Origin: Solirubrobacter pauli
GTDB taxonomy: Bacteria > Actinomycetota > Thermoleophilia > Solirubrobacterales > Solirubrobacteraceae
DNA length: 64,000 nt
Reading direction: 5' to 3'
Assembly: GCF_003633755.1 (NCBI RefSeq)
Contig: NZ_RBIL01000002.1
Location: forward strand, 1,488,001 to 1,552,000
The notes beneath the pieces are model-generated. The model was not told the origin of the DNA. It worked only from the letters and a program-made list of their open reading frames with translations, and made no database searches. The translations under genes and the position numbers were made by a program. The stretch's first letter is position 1, and every line of letters starts with the position of its first letter. Shown in pieces: positions 32,769 through 42,910 of this stretch.

Positions 32769-34808
32769 ATGCCCACCTCTCGTCTCGCCCGCCTCGGCGC
32801 CTTCGCCTTCCGGCGGCGCCGCCTCGTCCTCGGCGCATGGGTCGGTGCCCTGGTCGTGTCGATCGCGCTCGCCGCCACGCTCGGCGGCACGTTCTCGGCC
32901 GACTACAACACGCCTGGATCGGACTCCAAGGCGGCCGCGGAGGCGCTCGAGACGCGCTTCCCCGCGACCTCGCCGGACACCATCGACGTCGTCTGGCGCA
33001 CGGCCGACGGGACGCCCACCGCCTTCCTGCAGCAGGCGACGAAGCTCAAAGGCATCGGCCCGGCGGGCGAGCCGCAGATCTCCCCGGACGGTGCCGTCGG
33101 CGTCGTCCGGCTCCCCCTGACGATGTTGCCGGACGAGGTGCCTCGGACCACCGGCGACCGGTTGCTGGAGCTGGGCGCGGCCGCGGACGTGGAGCTCGGG
33201 GGCGGCGTCATCCAGCAGGCGCAGCAGGGCCCGATCTCGAGCGAGGCGATCGGCCTCACGGTGGCCTTCCTCGTGCTGCTGGTCGCGCTCGGCACGGTCG
33301 TGGCGGCCGGGCTGCCGCTGCTCCTGGCGCTGTTCGGCCTCGGCATCGCGACCGGGTTGATCATGCTGCTCGCCGCCGTCCTGCCCACGCCCGACTGGTC
33401 CTCCACCGTCGCCGCGATGCTCGGCATCGGCGTCGGCATCGACTACGCGCTGCTGATCCTCACGCGCTACCGCGCGGCCGGCGGCGGTGAGGCGGCGATC
33501 CGCGAGGCGGTCGGCACGGCCGGGCGGTCGGTGCTGATCGCCGGCCTGACCGTCGTCATCTCGCTGCTGGGCCTGTTCGCGATGGGGTTGACGTACCTGT
33601 ACGGCGTGGCGCTCGCCGCGATCATCGCCGTGCTCGTCGTGATGGTCGGCGCGATCACGCTCCTGCCCGCGCTGCTCGGCTTCGCCGGCCCGCGGATCGA
33701 GCGGCTGCGCCTGCCGGGGCGGCGCGCGTCCCACGGCGGCGGCGCGTTCGCCGGCCGCTGGAGCCGTGCCGTGCAGAAGCGACCGTGGACGGCCGCGATT
33801 GCCGGGACGCTCGTCCTGCTCGCGCTCGCCTCACCCGTCACCGGCCTGCGGCTCGGGTTCCCGGACGCCGGCAACGACCGCGAGGAGACGACGACGCGTC
33901 AGGCGTTCGACCTCGTCACGCAGCACTTCGGGGCGGGCGCGAACGGCCCGTTCGTCATCGTCGCGCCGGCCGCGGCCGCCGAGCCCGTCGCGTCCACCCT
34001 GCGGGGCGAGGCCGGCGTCGCGTCGGTCGCCCCGCCGCAGGTCAACCCCGCCGGCGACACGGCGCTGATCCTCGCCAACCCGACCACCGCGCCGGAGTCC
34101 ACGGCCACCGAGGACCTGCTCGAGCGGCTGCGTGACGGCCGGCTGGGCGAGGACGTCGTGATCGGCGGGCGCACCGCGCAGGCCGTCGACCAGGCGCAGG
34201 CGACGAGCGCCCGGCTGCCGTTGTTCATCGGCGGCGTCGTCGGGCTCTCGCTGCTGCTCCTGCTGGTCGCGTTCCGCAGCGTCACGGTCGCCCTGAAGGC
34301 GGCGGTGCTCAACCTCTTCAGCGTCGGCGCCGCCTACGGCGTGGTCGCCCTGCTCGCGCAAGGCGGCTGGGCCGGCCAGCTCGTCGGCATCGACACGGCC
34401 ACGCCCGTGCCGCCGTTCATCCCGGTGATCATGTTCGCGACGCTCTTCGGGCTCTCGATGGACTACGAGGTGTTCCTGCTTTCGCGGGTGCGCGAGGCGT
34501 GGCTGAGCGGGCGCTCGACGTCGCGCGCGGTCACCGAGGGGCTCACGCGCACGGCGGGCGTGATCAGCGCCGCAGCGGCGATCATGGTCGTCGTCTTCGG
34601 GGCGCTGGCGCTCTCGCCCGAGGTGTTCCTGAAGCTGATCGGCATCGGGCTGGCGACAGCCGTGCTCGTCGACGCCACGGTCGTCCGGCTCGTGCTCGTG
34701 CCCGCCGTGATGCAGCTGCTCGGCGAGCGCAACTGGTGGATGCCGCGCTGGCTGGACCGGATCGTCCCCCATACCGAGCTGGAGGCGCCCGCACTGTCGC
34801 GCGCTTGA
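32769..34808 (+). CDS. MMPL/RND family exporter
   Basis: 679 residues in two repeats, each with a periplasmic domain followed by a block of five or six helices (for example GLTVAFLVLLVALGTVVAAGLPLLLALFGL and VGLSLLLLLVAFRSVTVALKA). GIGVGIDYALLILTRYR and FGLSMDYEVFLLSRVREAW carry the proton-relay acidic pairs of the family. It exports lipids or drugs using the proton gradient. ATG 32769 is preferred over the in-frame 32736, because a purine-rich site (GGAAAGGGAA) lies upstream. Confidence 0.88.
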   Translation: MPTSRLARLGAFAFRRRRLVLGAWVGALVVSIALAATLGGTFSADYNTPGSDSKAAAEALETRFPATSPDTIDVVWRTADGTPTAFLQQATKLKGIGPAGEPQISPDGAVGVVRLPLTMLPDEVPRTTGDRLLELGAAADVELGGGVIQQAQQGPISSEAIGLTVAFLVLLVALGTVVAAGLPLLLALFGLGIATGLIMLLAAVLPTPDWSSTVAAMLGIGVGIDYALLILTRYRAAGGGEAAIREAVGTAGRSVLIAGLTVVISLLGLFAMGLTYLYGVALAAIIAVLVVMVGAITLLPALLGFAGPRIERLRLPGRRASHGGGAFAGRWSRAVQKRPWTAAIAGTLVLLALASPVTGLRLGFPDAGNDREETTTRQAFDLVTQHFGAGANGPFVIVAPAAAAEPVASTLRGEAGVASVAPPQVNPAGDTALILANPTTAPESTATEDLLERLRDGRLGEDVVIGGRTAQAVDQAQATSARLPLFIGGVVGLSLLLLLVAFRSVTVALKAAVLNLFSVGAAYGVVALLAQGGWAGQLVGIDTATPVPPFIPVIMFATLFGLSMDYEVFLLSRVREAWLSGRSTSRAVTEGLTRTAGVISAAAAIMVVVFGALALSPEVFLKLIGIGLATAVLVDATVVRLVLVPAVMQLLGERNWWMPRWLDRIVPHTELEAPALSRA

Positions 34809-34868
34809 CACTTCGCGTGTGACGGATGAGCGCGACGAGGCGCCGCCAGGAGAGGAACCTCCCGCAGC

Positions 34869-35060
34869 GTGACGTCGACCGTCGAATACACCTCCCCGGG
34901 GCAGCGCTTCGCACGCGCGGGCCTCGTCACGCTCATTCAGGAACAGGTCGTGCGCGTCGCGACCCTGCGCGCGCAGATCTCGAGCGGACAGCCCGTCACG
35001 GGCGACCTCGCGGACGAGCTCCGCGAGCTCGAGCGTCTGCAGGACCGGCTCGACTTGTAG
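34869..35060 (+). CDS. Small hypothetical protein
   Basis: 63 residues from GTG 34869, mostly helical (LVTLIQEQVVRVATLRAQISSG, LADELRELERLQDRLDL), reminiscent of a small coiled coil. No family recognised. Its TAG stop forms the start of the -10 box for the Crp/Fnr gene. Confidence 0.5.
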   Translation: MTSTVEYTSPGQRFARAGLVTLIQEQVVRVATLRAQISSGQPVTGDLADELRELERLQDRLDL

Positions 35061-35063
35061 GTT
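35058..35063 (+). promoter_or_regulatory. -10 box starting at a TAG stop codon (Crp/Fnr gene)
   Basis: TAGGTT begins with the preceding gene's TAG stop and ends seven bases before GTG 35071. This matches the leaderless rule found elsewhere in the window. Confidence 0.5.
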
Positions 35064-35070
35064 TCCGCCC

Positions 35071-35706
35071 GTGCAATGGCCGATCTTGGCGGGAGTGCCG
35101 GAAGACGACGCGCGGCGGCTGCTGTCGATCGCGCGCCGCCGGACGTTCGCGCGGCGCGAGGTCGTCTTCCACCACGGCGACCCAGCGGACACGCTGCACC
35201 TCGTGCACTCCGGCCGCTTCGCCGTGCGCATCCAGACGCCGCTCGGCGACACGGTGATGCTGTCGCTGCTCGGCCCGGGCGAGACGTTCGGCGAGATCGC
35301 GCTGCTCGACGGGGTCGGGCCGCGCTCGGCCACCGTGGTCGCGCTCGAGAAGGCCGAGACGCGCGCGATCCACAAGCTCGACTTCGACGCGCTCGTCCAG
35401 CGCCACCCGGGCGTGGCCGACCTGCTCGCCCGCGCGCTCGCCCTGCGCGTGCGGCGCCTGTCGGAGCTGCTGCTCGAGGCCCACTACGTCCCCGCCGACC
35501 GCCGCGTGCTGCGGCGCCTGGCGGAGTTCGGCGTCTCCGAGGGCGTCGTGCCTTTGACGCAGGAGGAGCTCTCGAACCTGGCGGGCACGTCGCGCGCGAC
35601 CGTCAACCGGGTCGTGCGCGACGCCCAGGCCCGCGGCGAGCTGGCGCTCAAGCGCGGCCGGATCGAGGTGCTCGACGCGGCGGCGCTCGTCACCCGCGCT
35701 GGCTAG
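35071..35706 (+). CDS. Crp/Fnr family transcriptional regulator
   Basis: 211 residues from GTG 35071. An N-terminal cyclic-nucleotide-binding barrel (about 10-115: FHHGDPADTLHLVHSGRFAVRI, SLLGPGETFGEIALLDG) is followed by a C-terminal HTH (LTQEELSNLAGTSRATVNRVVRDAQARGEL). There are no Fnr-type N-terminal cysteines, so an iron-sulfur sensor is unlikely. Its position just before the MocA/CoxG genes suggests it may control the molybdenum hydroxylase locus. Confidence 0.88.
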   Translation: MQWPILAGVPEDDARRLLSIARRRTFARREVVFHHGDPADTLHLVHSGRFAVRIQTPLGDTVMLSLLGPGETFGEIALLDGVGPRSATVVALEKAETRAIHKLDFDALVQRHPGVADLLARALALRVRRLSELLLEAHYVPADRRVLRRLAEFGVSEGVVPLTQEELSNLAGTSRATVNRVVRDAQARGELALKRGRIEVLDAAALVTRAG

Positions 35707-35709
35707 CCT
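35704..35709 (+). promoter_or_regulatory. -10 box starting at the Crp/Fnr TAG stop codon
   Basis: TAGCCT begins with the stop of the Crp/Fnr gene and ends seven bases before ATG 35717, suggesting a separate leaderless mRNA for the nucleotidyltransferase gene. Confidence 0.45.
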
Positions 35710-35716
35710 GGGATCC

Positions 35717-36280
35717 ATGCCCGTGGGCCTCATCCTCGCCGCCGGTGCCGGACGCCGCTTCGGCGCCGCGACCAAGCAGCTCGCCGAGCTGCACGGCCGG
35801 CCGCTGCTCGCGCACGCGCTCGCGGCGATGGCGGCCGTGCCCGAGCTCGACCGGGTGGTCGTCGTCCTCGGGCACGACGCGGACGCGATCCGCGCGGCCG
35901 TGGACTTCGGCGCCGCGGAGGTCGTGATCGCCGACGACTGGGCCGACGGGCAGGCGGCCTCGCTGCGGCGCGGGCTGACGGCGGCACGCGACGCCGACGC
36001 CGTGGTCGTCACGCTCGGCGACCAGCCGTTCATCACCCCGGCGGTCATCAGCGCCGCGCTGGGCCAGCTCGACGGCTACGACGCCGTACGCGCGCTCTAC
36101 GACGGCAGGCCCGGGCATCCGGTCGTGCTCGGCCCGCCGGTGCTGGCCGCGGCCGACGAGCTGCACGGCGACCAGGGCGCGCGCGAGCTGCTCGCCCGCT
36201 TCAGCGTCCGCAAGTGGGACGCGAGCGCGCTGGCCGACGCCGTCGACGTCGACACCCCCGAGGAGCTGCAGGCGCTGTGA
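35717..36280 (+). CDS. MobA/MocA-like molybdenum cofactor nucleotidyltransferase
   Basis: 187 residues. LILAAGAGRRFGAATKQLAELHGRPLLAHAL is the NTP-transferase P-loop with the Lys; VVTLGDQPFITPAV holds the metal-binding Asp; GHPVVLG is a further family motif. In cox operons this family attaches CMP to molybdopterin (MocA role), which CoxL-type enzymes need. The neighbours (coxG, cox genes) support MocA over MobA. Confidence 0.82.
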   Translation: MPVGLILAAGAGRRFGAATKQLAELHGRPLLAHALAAMAAVPELDRVVVVLGHDADAIRAAVDFGAAEVVIADDWADGQAASLRRGLTAARDADAVVVTLGDQPFITPAVISAALGQLDGYDAVRALYDGRPGHPVVLGPPVLAAADELHGDQGARELLARFSVRKWDASALADAVDVDTPEELQAL

Positions 36281-36687
36281 AGATCGAGCAGACCTTCGAG
36301 GTCCGCGCCGACGCGGACGCGGTCTTCGCCGCGCTCAACGACCTCGAGCGCGTGGTGCCGTGCCTGCCGGGCGCGCGGATCACGGGCCGTGAAGGCGACA
36401 CGTTCCGCGGCGAGCTGCACGTCGGCTTCATGCGGCTGAACGGCACCGTCGCGATCACGCACAGCGACCCTGCGGCGCGCGTGCTGCACCTGCACACCGG
36501 CCACCACGGCGCGATCGTCTCGGTGGCCGAGCGCGACGGCGTCGCCGACGTCACCGCCGCCGCCGACCTGGCGGAGATCGGCGGGATCGCGCTCTTCGGC
36601 GGGCTGGTGCAGGACCTGTCGGGCCGGCTGCTGCGCGACTTCGGGAACTGCCTGTCCCACAAGCTCGAAGCGGAGGCGGCCGCGTGA
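36277..36687 (+). CDS. CoxG-like SRPBCC protein
   Basis: 136 residues from GTG 36277, overlapping the MocA stop (GTGA). IEQTFEVRADADAVFAALNDLERVVPCLPGARI and GELHVGFMRLNGTVAI match CoxG/START-like proteins. In CO dehydrogenase clusters CoxG anchors the enzyme to the membrane. The usual C-terminal membrane anchor seems absent. Confidence 0.8.
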   Translation: MKIEQTFEVRADADAVFAALNDLERVVPCLPGARITGREGDTFRGELHVGFMRLNGTVAITHSDPAARVLHLHTGHHGAIVSVAERDGVADVTAAADLAEIGGIALFGGLVQDLSGRLLRDFGNCLSHKLEAEAAA

Positions 36688-36863
36688 GCGACGAGCACTG
36701 CAGCGTCTGCTCCGGCGACGTCCCGCCGCTGATCGGCCAGGTGCTCACCGGCACCGGCCTCACGCTCGCCCAGGCCGCGCGCCGGCTGCTGGCCGGTGAC
36801 GCGCTCCCCGACCTGACGCCGATCCAACGGCGGCTGGTCGAGGAGCACGCCGAACGCCTCTAG
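36684..36863 (+). CDS. Small CxxC protein downstream of CoxG
   Basis: A 59-residue protein from GTG 36684, overlapping the CoxG stop (GTGA). It has CSVC near the N-terminus and a helical remainder (TLAQAARRLLAGDALPDLTPIQRRLVEEHAERL). The coupling to CoxG and codon usage support a real gene. It may bind metal or act in enzyme maturation. The stop TAG sits in a CTAG shared with the convergent gene. Confidence 0.55.
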   Translation: MSDEHCSVCSGDVPPLIGQVLTGTGLTLAQAARRLLAGDALPDLTPIQRRLVEEHAERL

Positions 36864-37045
36864 CGGATGTTGCCGACGCTGTTCTTCGCGGTCTCGTGAC
36901 GGCCCGTCGACAGCGCCGGGGCGTCGTCGACGACGCCGTCGAAGACGCGCACGTGCGGGCCTCCGCCGCCGGTGGCGGAAGCGGTGCTCGGGACGGCGGC
37001 GACGACGAGCGCGGCGATCACGGTGGCGAGGCGGACCTTGTTCAT
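36860..37045 (-). CDS. Small secreted hypothetical protein
   Basis: A 61-residue protein from ATG 37045 with a signal peptide (MNKVRLATVIAALVVAAVPSTASA). The mature part is about 38 residues, polar and glycine-rich at its start. No family recognised. Convergent with the small CxxC gene, sharing a CTAG at the stops. Confidence 0.45.
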   Translation of the reverse strand: MNKVRLATVIAALVVAAVPSTASATGGGGPHVRVFDGVVDDAPALSTGRHETAKNSVGNIR

Positions 37046-37104
37046 GGCCGGAACGATCGCGCCTGCGACGCCGCGCGTCGTGCTCACGCGCGACACCCGA
37101 ACTG

Positions 37105-38397
37105 TCAAGCTCGTGACGTTTCCGCCTCCATCAGCTCGGCGAGCGTCTCCAGGCTCGCGATCGAGTTGCCGGGGAGCAACCGGTCCACGTGCGGCATCGC
37201 GGCCTTCATCCCGCGTGTGAGCGGCTCGTAGCGCGGATCGGCGGCCAGCGGGTTGAGCCAGATCACGCGGTAGGCCGTGCGCTGCAGGCGGGCCATCTCC
37301 TCCGCGAGCTCCTCGGGCTCGCCGCGGTCCCAGCCGTCGGACAGCAGGATCACCATCGCCCCGCGGCCGATCCGGCGGCCGTGGACCCGGTTGAGCTCGG
37401 CGATCGCCTCGCCGATCCGGGTCCCGCCGCTCCAGTCGTCGACCGCAGCGGCGGCGCGTTGCAGCGCCCGGTCGGAGTCCCGGCCGCGCAGCTCGCGGGT
37501 GACGCGGGTGAGCCGCGTGCCGAACACGAACGCCTCCACGCGGGCCCGGGCGGCCACGCACGCCTGCATGTACTGGAGGAGCATGCGGCTGTAGGGCGCC
37601 ATCGAGCCGCTGACGTCGCAGATCAGCACGAGCCGCCGCGGACGCTGGGCCGGCTCGCGGTAGCGGCGCTCGAGCAGCTCGCCACCGGTGCGCAGCGACG
37701 CGCGGATGGTCGCGCGCAGGTCGTGCGTCTCGCGCCGGCGCGTCGTCGGGACCGTCCGCCGCGAGCGCCGCAGGGGCCCGCGCAGCGCGATCCGGTGCAG
37801 CAGCCGGCGCGCGGCCGCCCGCTCGGCGTCCGTGTACTCCGCGAAGTCCTTCTCCCGCAGCAGCTCCTCCTCGCTCCAGGCGGCGGGCGCGGGCGTCAGC
37901 TCCGAGCCGGGTGCCTCGTCGCCCTGCGGCGGGATGCCGACGCGCGGCAGCGCCTGCTTGGCGACCTCCCCCAGCTCGTCGAGCGCGTCACGCGCCTCAC
38001 CGGCCCCGAACACCGCGACGAACGCCTCCGCGAACGCGTTCATCTCCGCGCGCGTCGAGCACAGCGCGGCCCGCAGCGCGAAGAACACCTCGGTGCGGTC
38101 GGACGCGTCGACGGCGGCGAGCGCCCGCTGGGCCGCCAGCACCTCCCCCATGCCCACCCGTGCCCCATGGGCCCGGAGCTGGCCGGCCAGCGCGCCGACC
38201 TGGGCGGACAGGTGCTCCCCGAGCGAAGTCAAAGGCCCAGGGCCTTCAGCTTCCGCGCCTCGCGCCGCGAGCGCGGCCTCGGCGCGCGCGATCGTCGCCT
38301 CGTCGGCTTCCTGCGCGCGGGCGCGGCGCGTGACGTTCTCACGCGCCTGCTCGGCGATCTGCGCGTGGCCGGAGGCGATCCGCGGCTCGTCAGGCAC
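37105..38397 (-). CDS. CoxE-like VWA-domain protein
   Basis: 430 residues from GTG 38397. The C-terminal half is a von Willebrand A domain with the MIDAS motif DVSGSMAPYS and the later LLSDGWDRGEP. In CO dehydrogenase operons CoxE acts with the AAA protein CoxD to insert copper or sulfur at the Mo centre. It overlaps the AAA gene by eight bases and is the last gene of the coxSLM operon. Confidence 0.83.
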   Translation of the reverse strand: MPDEPRIASGHAQIAEQARENVTRRARAQEADEATIARAEAALAARGAEAEGPGPLTSLGEHLSAQVGALAGQLRAHGARVGMGEVLAAQRALAAVDASDRTEVFFALRAALCSTRAEMNAFAEAFVAVFGAGEARDALDELGEVAKQALPRVGIPPQGDEAPGSELTPAPAAWSEEELLREKDFAEYTDAERAAARRLLHRIALRGPLRRSRRTVPTTRRRETHDLRATIRASLRTGGELLERRYREPAQRPRRLVLICDVSGSMAPYSRMLLQYMQACVAARARVEAFVFGTRLTRVTRELRGRDSDRALQRAAAAVDDWSGGTRIGEAIAELNRVHGRRIGRGAMVILLSDGWDRGEPEELAEEMARLQRTAYRVIWLNPLAADPRYEPLTRGMKAAMPHVDRLLPGNSIASLETLAELMEAETSRA

Positions 38398-39226
38398 CCT
38401 CGAGGACCTTGTCGCGGCGCACGCGATCGATGTCCTCGCGCACCTTCAGGGCGACGCCGAGGGTGTCGTCCAGCGACGTCTCGCCGTCCAGCGCGAGCAG
38501 CGCCCGCGCCCACGTGATCGTCTCGCCGACGCCCGGCAGCTTGTAGAGCTCACGCTCGCGCAGGCGCGCCACCGCGGCGCATACGCGCGCGGCGACCTCC
38601 TCCGGCACGCCGGGCAGCCGGGTGCGGACGATCTCGGCCTCGCGCTCGGGCGTCGGGTAGTCGATCCAGTGGTACAGGCAGCGGCGCTTGAGCGCGTCGT
38701 GCAGCTCGCGCGTGCGGTTCGACGTCAGGATCACGAGCGGCGGCTGGGCGGCGGAGATCCTGCCCAGCTCGGGGATCGTGATCGCGAAGTCGGCCAGGAA
38801 CTCGAGCAGGAAGGCCTCGAACTCGTCGTCCGCGCGGTCGATCTCGTCGATCAGCAGCACGGCCGGACCGCCCTCGTGCTCGAGCGCCTCCAGCAGCGGG
38901 CGGCGCAGCAGGAACTCCGGCCCGAACAGCTCGCGCGCGGGCGCACCCGCCTCAGCCGCCCGGATCGCGAGCAGCTGCCGCTGGTAGTCCCAGTCGTAGA
39001 CGGCGTGATGGAGGTCGATGCCCTCGTGGCACTGGAGCCGGATCAGCTCCGCGCCGGTCGCCGCGGCGAGCGCGCGGGCGACCTCGGTCTTGCCCACGCC
39101 CGCCTCGCCCTCGAGGAGCAGCGGCTGCTCCAGGGCGAAGGCGAGATACGCGGCCGTGGCGAGGCCCTGGTCGGCGAGGTAGCCCTCACCGGCCAGGGCC
39201 CGCGAAACATCCTGCGGCGACTGCAC
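38390..39226 (-). CDS. MoxR/CoxD-like AAA ATPase
   Basis: 278 residues from GTG 39226. Walker A is EGEAGVGKTEVA, Walker B LLIDEIDRADDE, and sensor 1 LVILTSNRTREL, in MoxR arrangement. Partners the VWA protein; in CoxD-type systems it matures the active site. It starts five bases after coxM in the same operon. Confidence 0.86.
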   Translation of the reverse strand: MQSPQDVSRALAGEGYLADQGLATAAYLAFALEQPLLLEGEAGVGKTEVARALAAATGAELIRLQCHEGIDLHHAVYDWDYQRQLLAIRAAEAGAPARELFGPEFLLRRPLLEALEHEGGPAVLLIDEIDRADDEFEAFLLEFLADFAITIPELGRISAAQPPLVILTSNRTRELHDALKRRCLYHWIDYPTPEREAEIVRTRLPGVPEEVAARVCAAVARLRERELYKLPGVGETITWARALLALDGETSLDDTLGVALKVREDIDRVRRDKVLEGA

Positions 39227-39231
39227 TCAGG

Positions 39232-40071
39232 TCATTCTGACGCCGTCGTCAGCGCGCGCTTGGTGAGCACCCGCGCCAGGTGCTGCTTGTACTCGACGGA
39301 GGCGTTGAGGTCGGCGGGCGGCTCCGTGCCCTCCGCCGCCTGCTCGGCCGCCGCGGCGATGTTCTCGGGCGTGAGCGGCTTGCCGCGCAGCGCCGCCTCC
39401 GCCGCGGTGGCCCGCAGCGGCACCGAGCCCATGTGGGTGAGGCCGATCCGCACGTCCTCGGCGGTGCCGTCCGCCCCCTTCTTGACGAGCGCTGACACGG
39501 CCACCATCGCCCAGTCCTCCTGGCGGCGGTTGAACTTCTCGTAGCCATACCCGTAGCCGTCGAGCTTCGGGAAGCGCACCTCGGTGAGGATCTCCTCCTC
39601 CCCGACGGTGGTCGTCAGGAAGTCCTCGAACAGGTCGGCGGCCGCGATCTCGCGCTCGCCACCGCTGCCCCGCACCACGACGGAGCCCTCGTAGGCGAGC
39701 AGGACCGCGGGCATGTCGGAGGCGGGATCGCCGTGCGCGAGCGTGCCGCCGATTGTGCCCATGTTGCGGACCTGCTGGTCGGCGATCGTCGACGCTGCCA
39801 GCGACACGAGGCCGAAGCCGCCCGTCGCCACCTGGTGGTGGGTCACGAGCGCGCCGAGGCGCACCGTGCCGTCGTCGGCGCTGATCGCCTTCAGCTCGTC
39901 GAGCTGGCGCAGATCCACCAGCAGCGACGGCGCCGCCATCCGCAGCTTCATCAGCGGGATCAGCGAGTGCCCACCGGCGAGCACCTTCGCGTCCTCGCCG
40001 CCTTCGGCCAGCGCTTTGAGCGCATCGTCGAGCGAGGCCGGAGCCACGTAGTCGAACTCGGCAGGGATCAC
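39232..40071 (-). CDS. coxM: FAD-binding medium subunit (CoxM)
   Basis: 279 residues from GTG 40071. FAD motifs AGGHSLIPLMKLRMA and TIGGTLAHGDPASDMPA match the molybdenum-hydroxylase flavin subunit family. It passes electrons from the iron-sulfur subunit to the acceptor. The start overlaps the coxL stop by four bases. Order S-L-M is that of form II CO dehydrogenase-like clusters. Confidence 0.9.
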   Translation of the reverse strand: MIPAEFDYVAPASLDDALKALAEGGEDAKVLAGGHSLIPLMKLRMAAPSLLVDLRQLDELKAISADDGTVRLGALVTHHQVATGGFGLVSLAASTIADQQVRNMGTIGGTLAHGDPASDMPAVLLAYEGSVVVRGSGGEREIAAADLFEDFLTTTVGEEEILTEVRFPKLDGYGYGYEKFNRRQEDWAMVAVSALVKKGADGTAEDVRIGLTHMGSVPLRATAAEAALRGKPLTPENIAAAAEQAAEGTEPPADLNASVEYKQHLARVLTKRALTTASE

Positions 40072-42400
40072 GCCTTCGCCTCCTGGATCGCTTCCCAGAC
40101 CCGTTGCGGGCCAAGTGGCATGTTGATGAACGTCACGCCGAGCGGGCGCAGGGCGTCGAGCACGGCGTTGGTGATGGCCGGGGAAGCGGCGATCGTGCCC
40201 GCCTCGCCGATGCCCTTCACGCCGAGCGAGTTGACCGGCGACGGGGTCTCCGTGCGGTCGAGGTCGAACGACGGCACGTCGGCCGCGCTCGGCAGCGCGT
40301 AGTCGGCGAAGTTGCCGGTGACGAGCTGGCCGTCCTCGTTGTAGTGGATGCGCTCGAACAGCGCCTGGCCGATCGCGTGCACGATGCCGCCGTGCACCTG
40401 GCCGTCGATGATCTTCGGGTTGATCGCCGGCCCGCAGTCGTCGACCGCGGCGTACTTGATCACGTCCACGTTGCCCGTGTCCGGGTCGACCTCGACCACG
40501 CACCCGTGCGCGCCGAACGGGAACACGAAGTTCTCCGGGTCGTAGAACGCCTGCTCCTCCAAGCCCGGCTCCATGCCGTCGGGCAGGTTCTCGGGGATGT
40601 AGGCGGCGCCGGAGATCTCGCCGATCGTCATGCCCTTGTCCGGCGAGCCCTTGACGGCGAACTTGCCGTCGATGAGCTCGATGTCGTCGACGGCGGCCTC
40701 GAGCTGGTGGGCGACGATCTGGCGCGCCTTGTCGACGATCTTGGCGGTCGCGCGCGCCACCGACTCCCCGCCGACCGCGGTCGAGCGCGAGCCGTAGGTG
40801 CCCAGGCCCTGGGGCCCGGTGCCCGTGTCGCCGTGGATGACCTCGACGTTCTGCGGGTCGCAGCCCAGCCGCTGGGCGACGATCTGCGCCATCGTCGTCT
40901 CCAGCCCCTGGCCGTGCGGCGACGTGCCGGTGTAGACCGTGACCGCGCCCGTGATGTGCACGCGCACGAGCGCGGACTCCCACAGGCCGGTCTGGAGCCC
41001 GAAGCCCGACGGCCCGGTGACGCGTGAGGGCGCCAGGCCGCAGATCTCCGTGTAGGTGGAGTAGCCGATCCCGCGCAGCTTGCCGGGCGCGGCCTGCGCC
41101 TTCACCGCCTCCAGGTCGGCCAGCTCGAGCAGCGTGTCCAGCGCCTTCGGGTAGTCGCCCGAGTCGTAGACGATGCCGAGCGCGGTCTCGTGCGGGAAGC
41201 TCTCCGGCGCCATGAAGTTCTTGCGCCGCAGCTCGAGCCGGTCCATGCCCAGCTCGTCGGCCAGCTGGTCGATCATCAACTCGATCTGGTGGGTCGCCTC
41301 CGGCCGGCCCGCGCCCCGGATGGCGTCCGTCGGCATCTTGTTGGTGAAGACGCCGATGATGTCGGTCTGCACCGCCGGGATGTCGTAGACGCCGCTCATC
41401 ACGAACGCGCCCAGCGAGGGGATCGTCGGCGTCAGCAGCATCAGGTACGCGCCGAGGTCCTGCAGGATCTTGGTGTGGTACGCCGTGATCTTGCCGTCAC
41501 GGGTCGCGCCGATCTTCGCGTAGGCGATCTGGTCACGGCCGTGGTGGGTGGCGAGCATGCCCTCGCTGCGCGACTCGACCCACTTGACCGGTCGCTCGAG
41601 CTTGCGCGAGGCCCACGCGAGCGCGATCTCCTCGCCGTAGATCTGCAGCTTGGAGCCGAAGCCGCCGCCGACCTCCGGCGCGATCGCCCGCACGCGGTCC
41701 TCGGAGATCCCGAGCTGGAGCGCGAGGAACAGGCGCAGGAAGTGCGGGACCTGGGTGCTCGACGTGAGCGTGAGGCTGCCGGCGCGGTAGTCGGCCAGCA
41801 CGCCGCGCGGCTCGATCGCCGCGCCCGCCGTGCGGTGGTTGACGATCCGGCGCTCGACCACGACCTCGGCGGCCGCGAAGCCGGCCTCGAGGTCTCCCCC
41901 ACCCAGCGACCACTCGTGGCACTGGTTGGTGCCCAGGTCGGCGTGCACGAGGTCGCCGCCCTCGTAGGCCTGCTCGAGGTCGACGACGACCGGCAGCGGC
42001 TCGTACTCGACGTACACCTGCTGCGCGGCGTCGACCACCGCGTAGCGGTCGGAGCCGATCACGAGCGCGACCGGGTCGCCGACGTGGTGGACCTCGTCCT
42101 TGGCGAGCGCCCAGTGCGGCGGGTTCTTGACCTCGACGCCCGGCGGCACCCACGCCATCGGCAGCGGCGCCTCCAGGTCGAGGTCGTTGCCGGTGAAGAC
42201 GGCGTGCACGCCTCCGAACGCCTTCGCCTCGGTCGTGTCGATCGACGTGATCTTCGCGTGCGCCTCAGGCGAGCGGACGAACGACGCCCACAGCTGGCCC
42301 GTCACGTTGATGTCGTCGATGTAGCGGGCGCGGCCCATGATCAGCCGCGGGTCCTCCTTGCGCTTGAGCGGCTGGCCGACCCAGGGCTCGGCGACCGCGC

Positions 42401-42404
<4 letters not shown>
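40068..42404 (-). CDS. coxL: Molybdenum-binding large subunit, form II CoxL type
   Basis: 778 residues from ATG 42404. The N-terminus, [24 protein letters not shown], is typical. The diagnostic active-site loop reads AIRGAGRPE (about residue 360), matching form II (RGAGR) rather than the form I Cys loop (AYxCSFR). The GVKGIGEAG near residue 732 holds the catalytic Glu. Form II enzymes may oxidise CO poorly or have other substrates such as purines or aldehydes. Confidence 0.9.
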
Positions 42405-42868
<464 letters not shown>

Positions 42869-42910
42869 CTCTCTCCTCCCAGTCAGGAACTGGGCGGAGC
42901 GTATCGGTTG

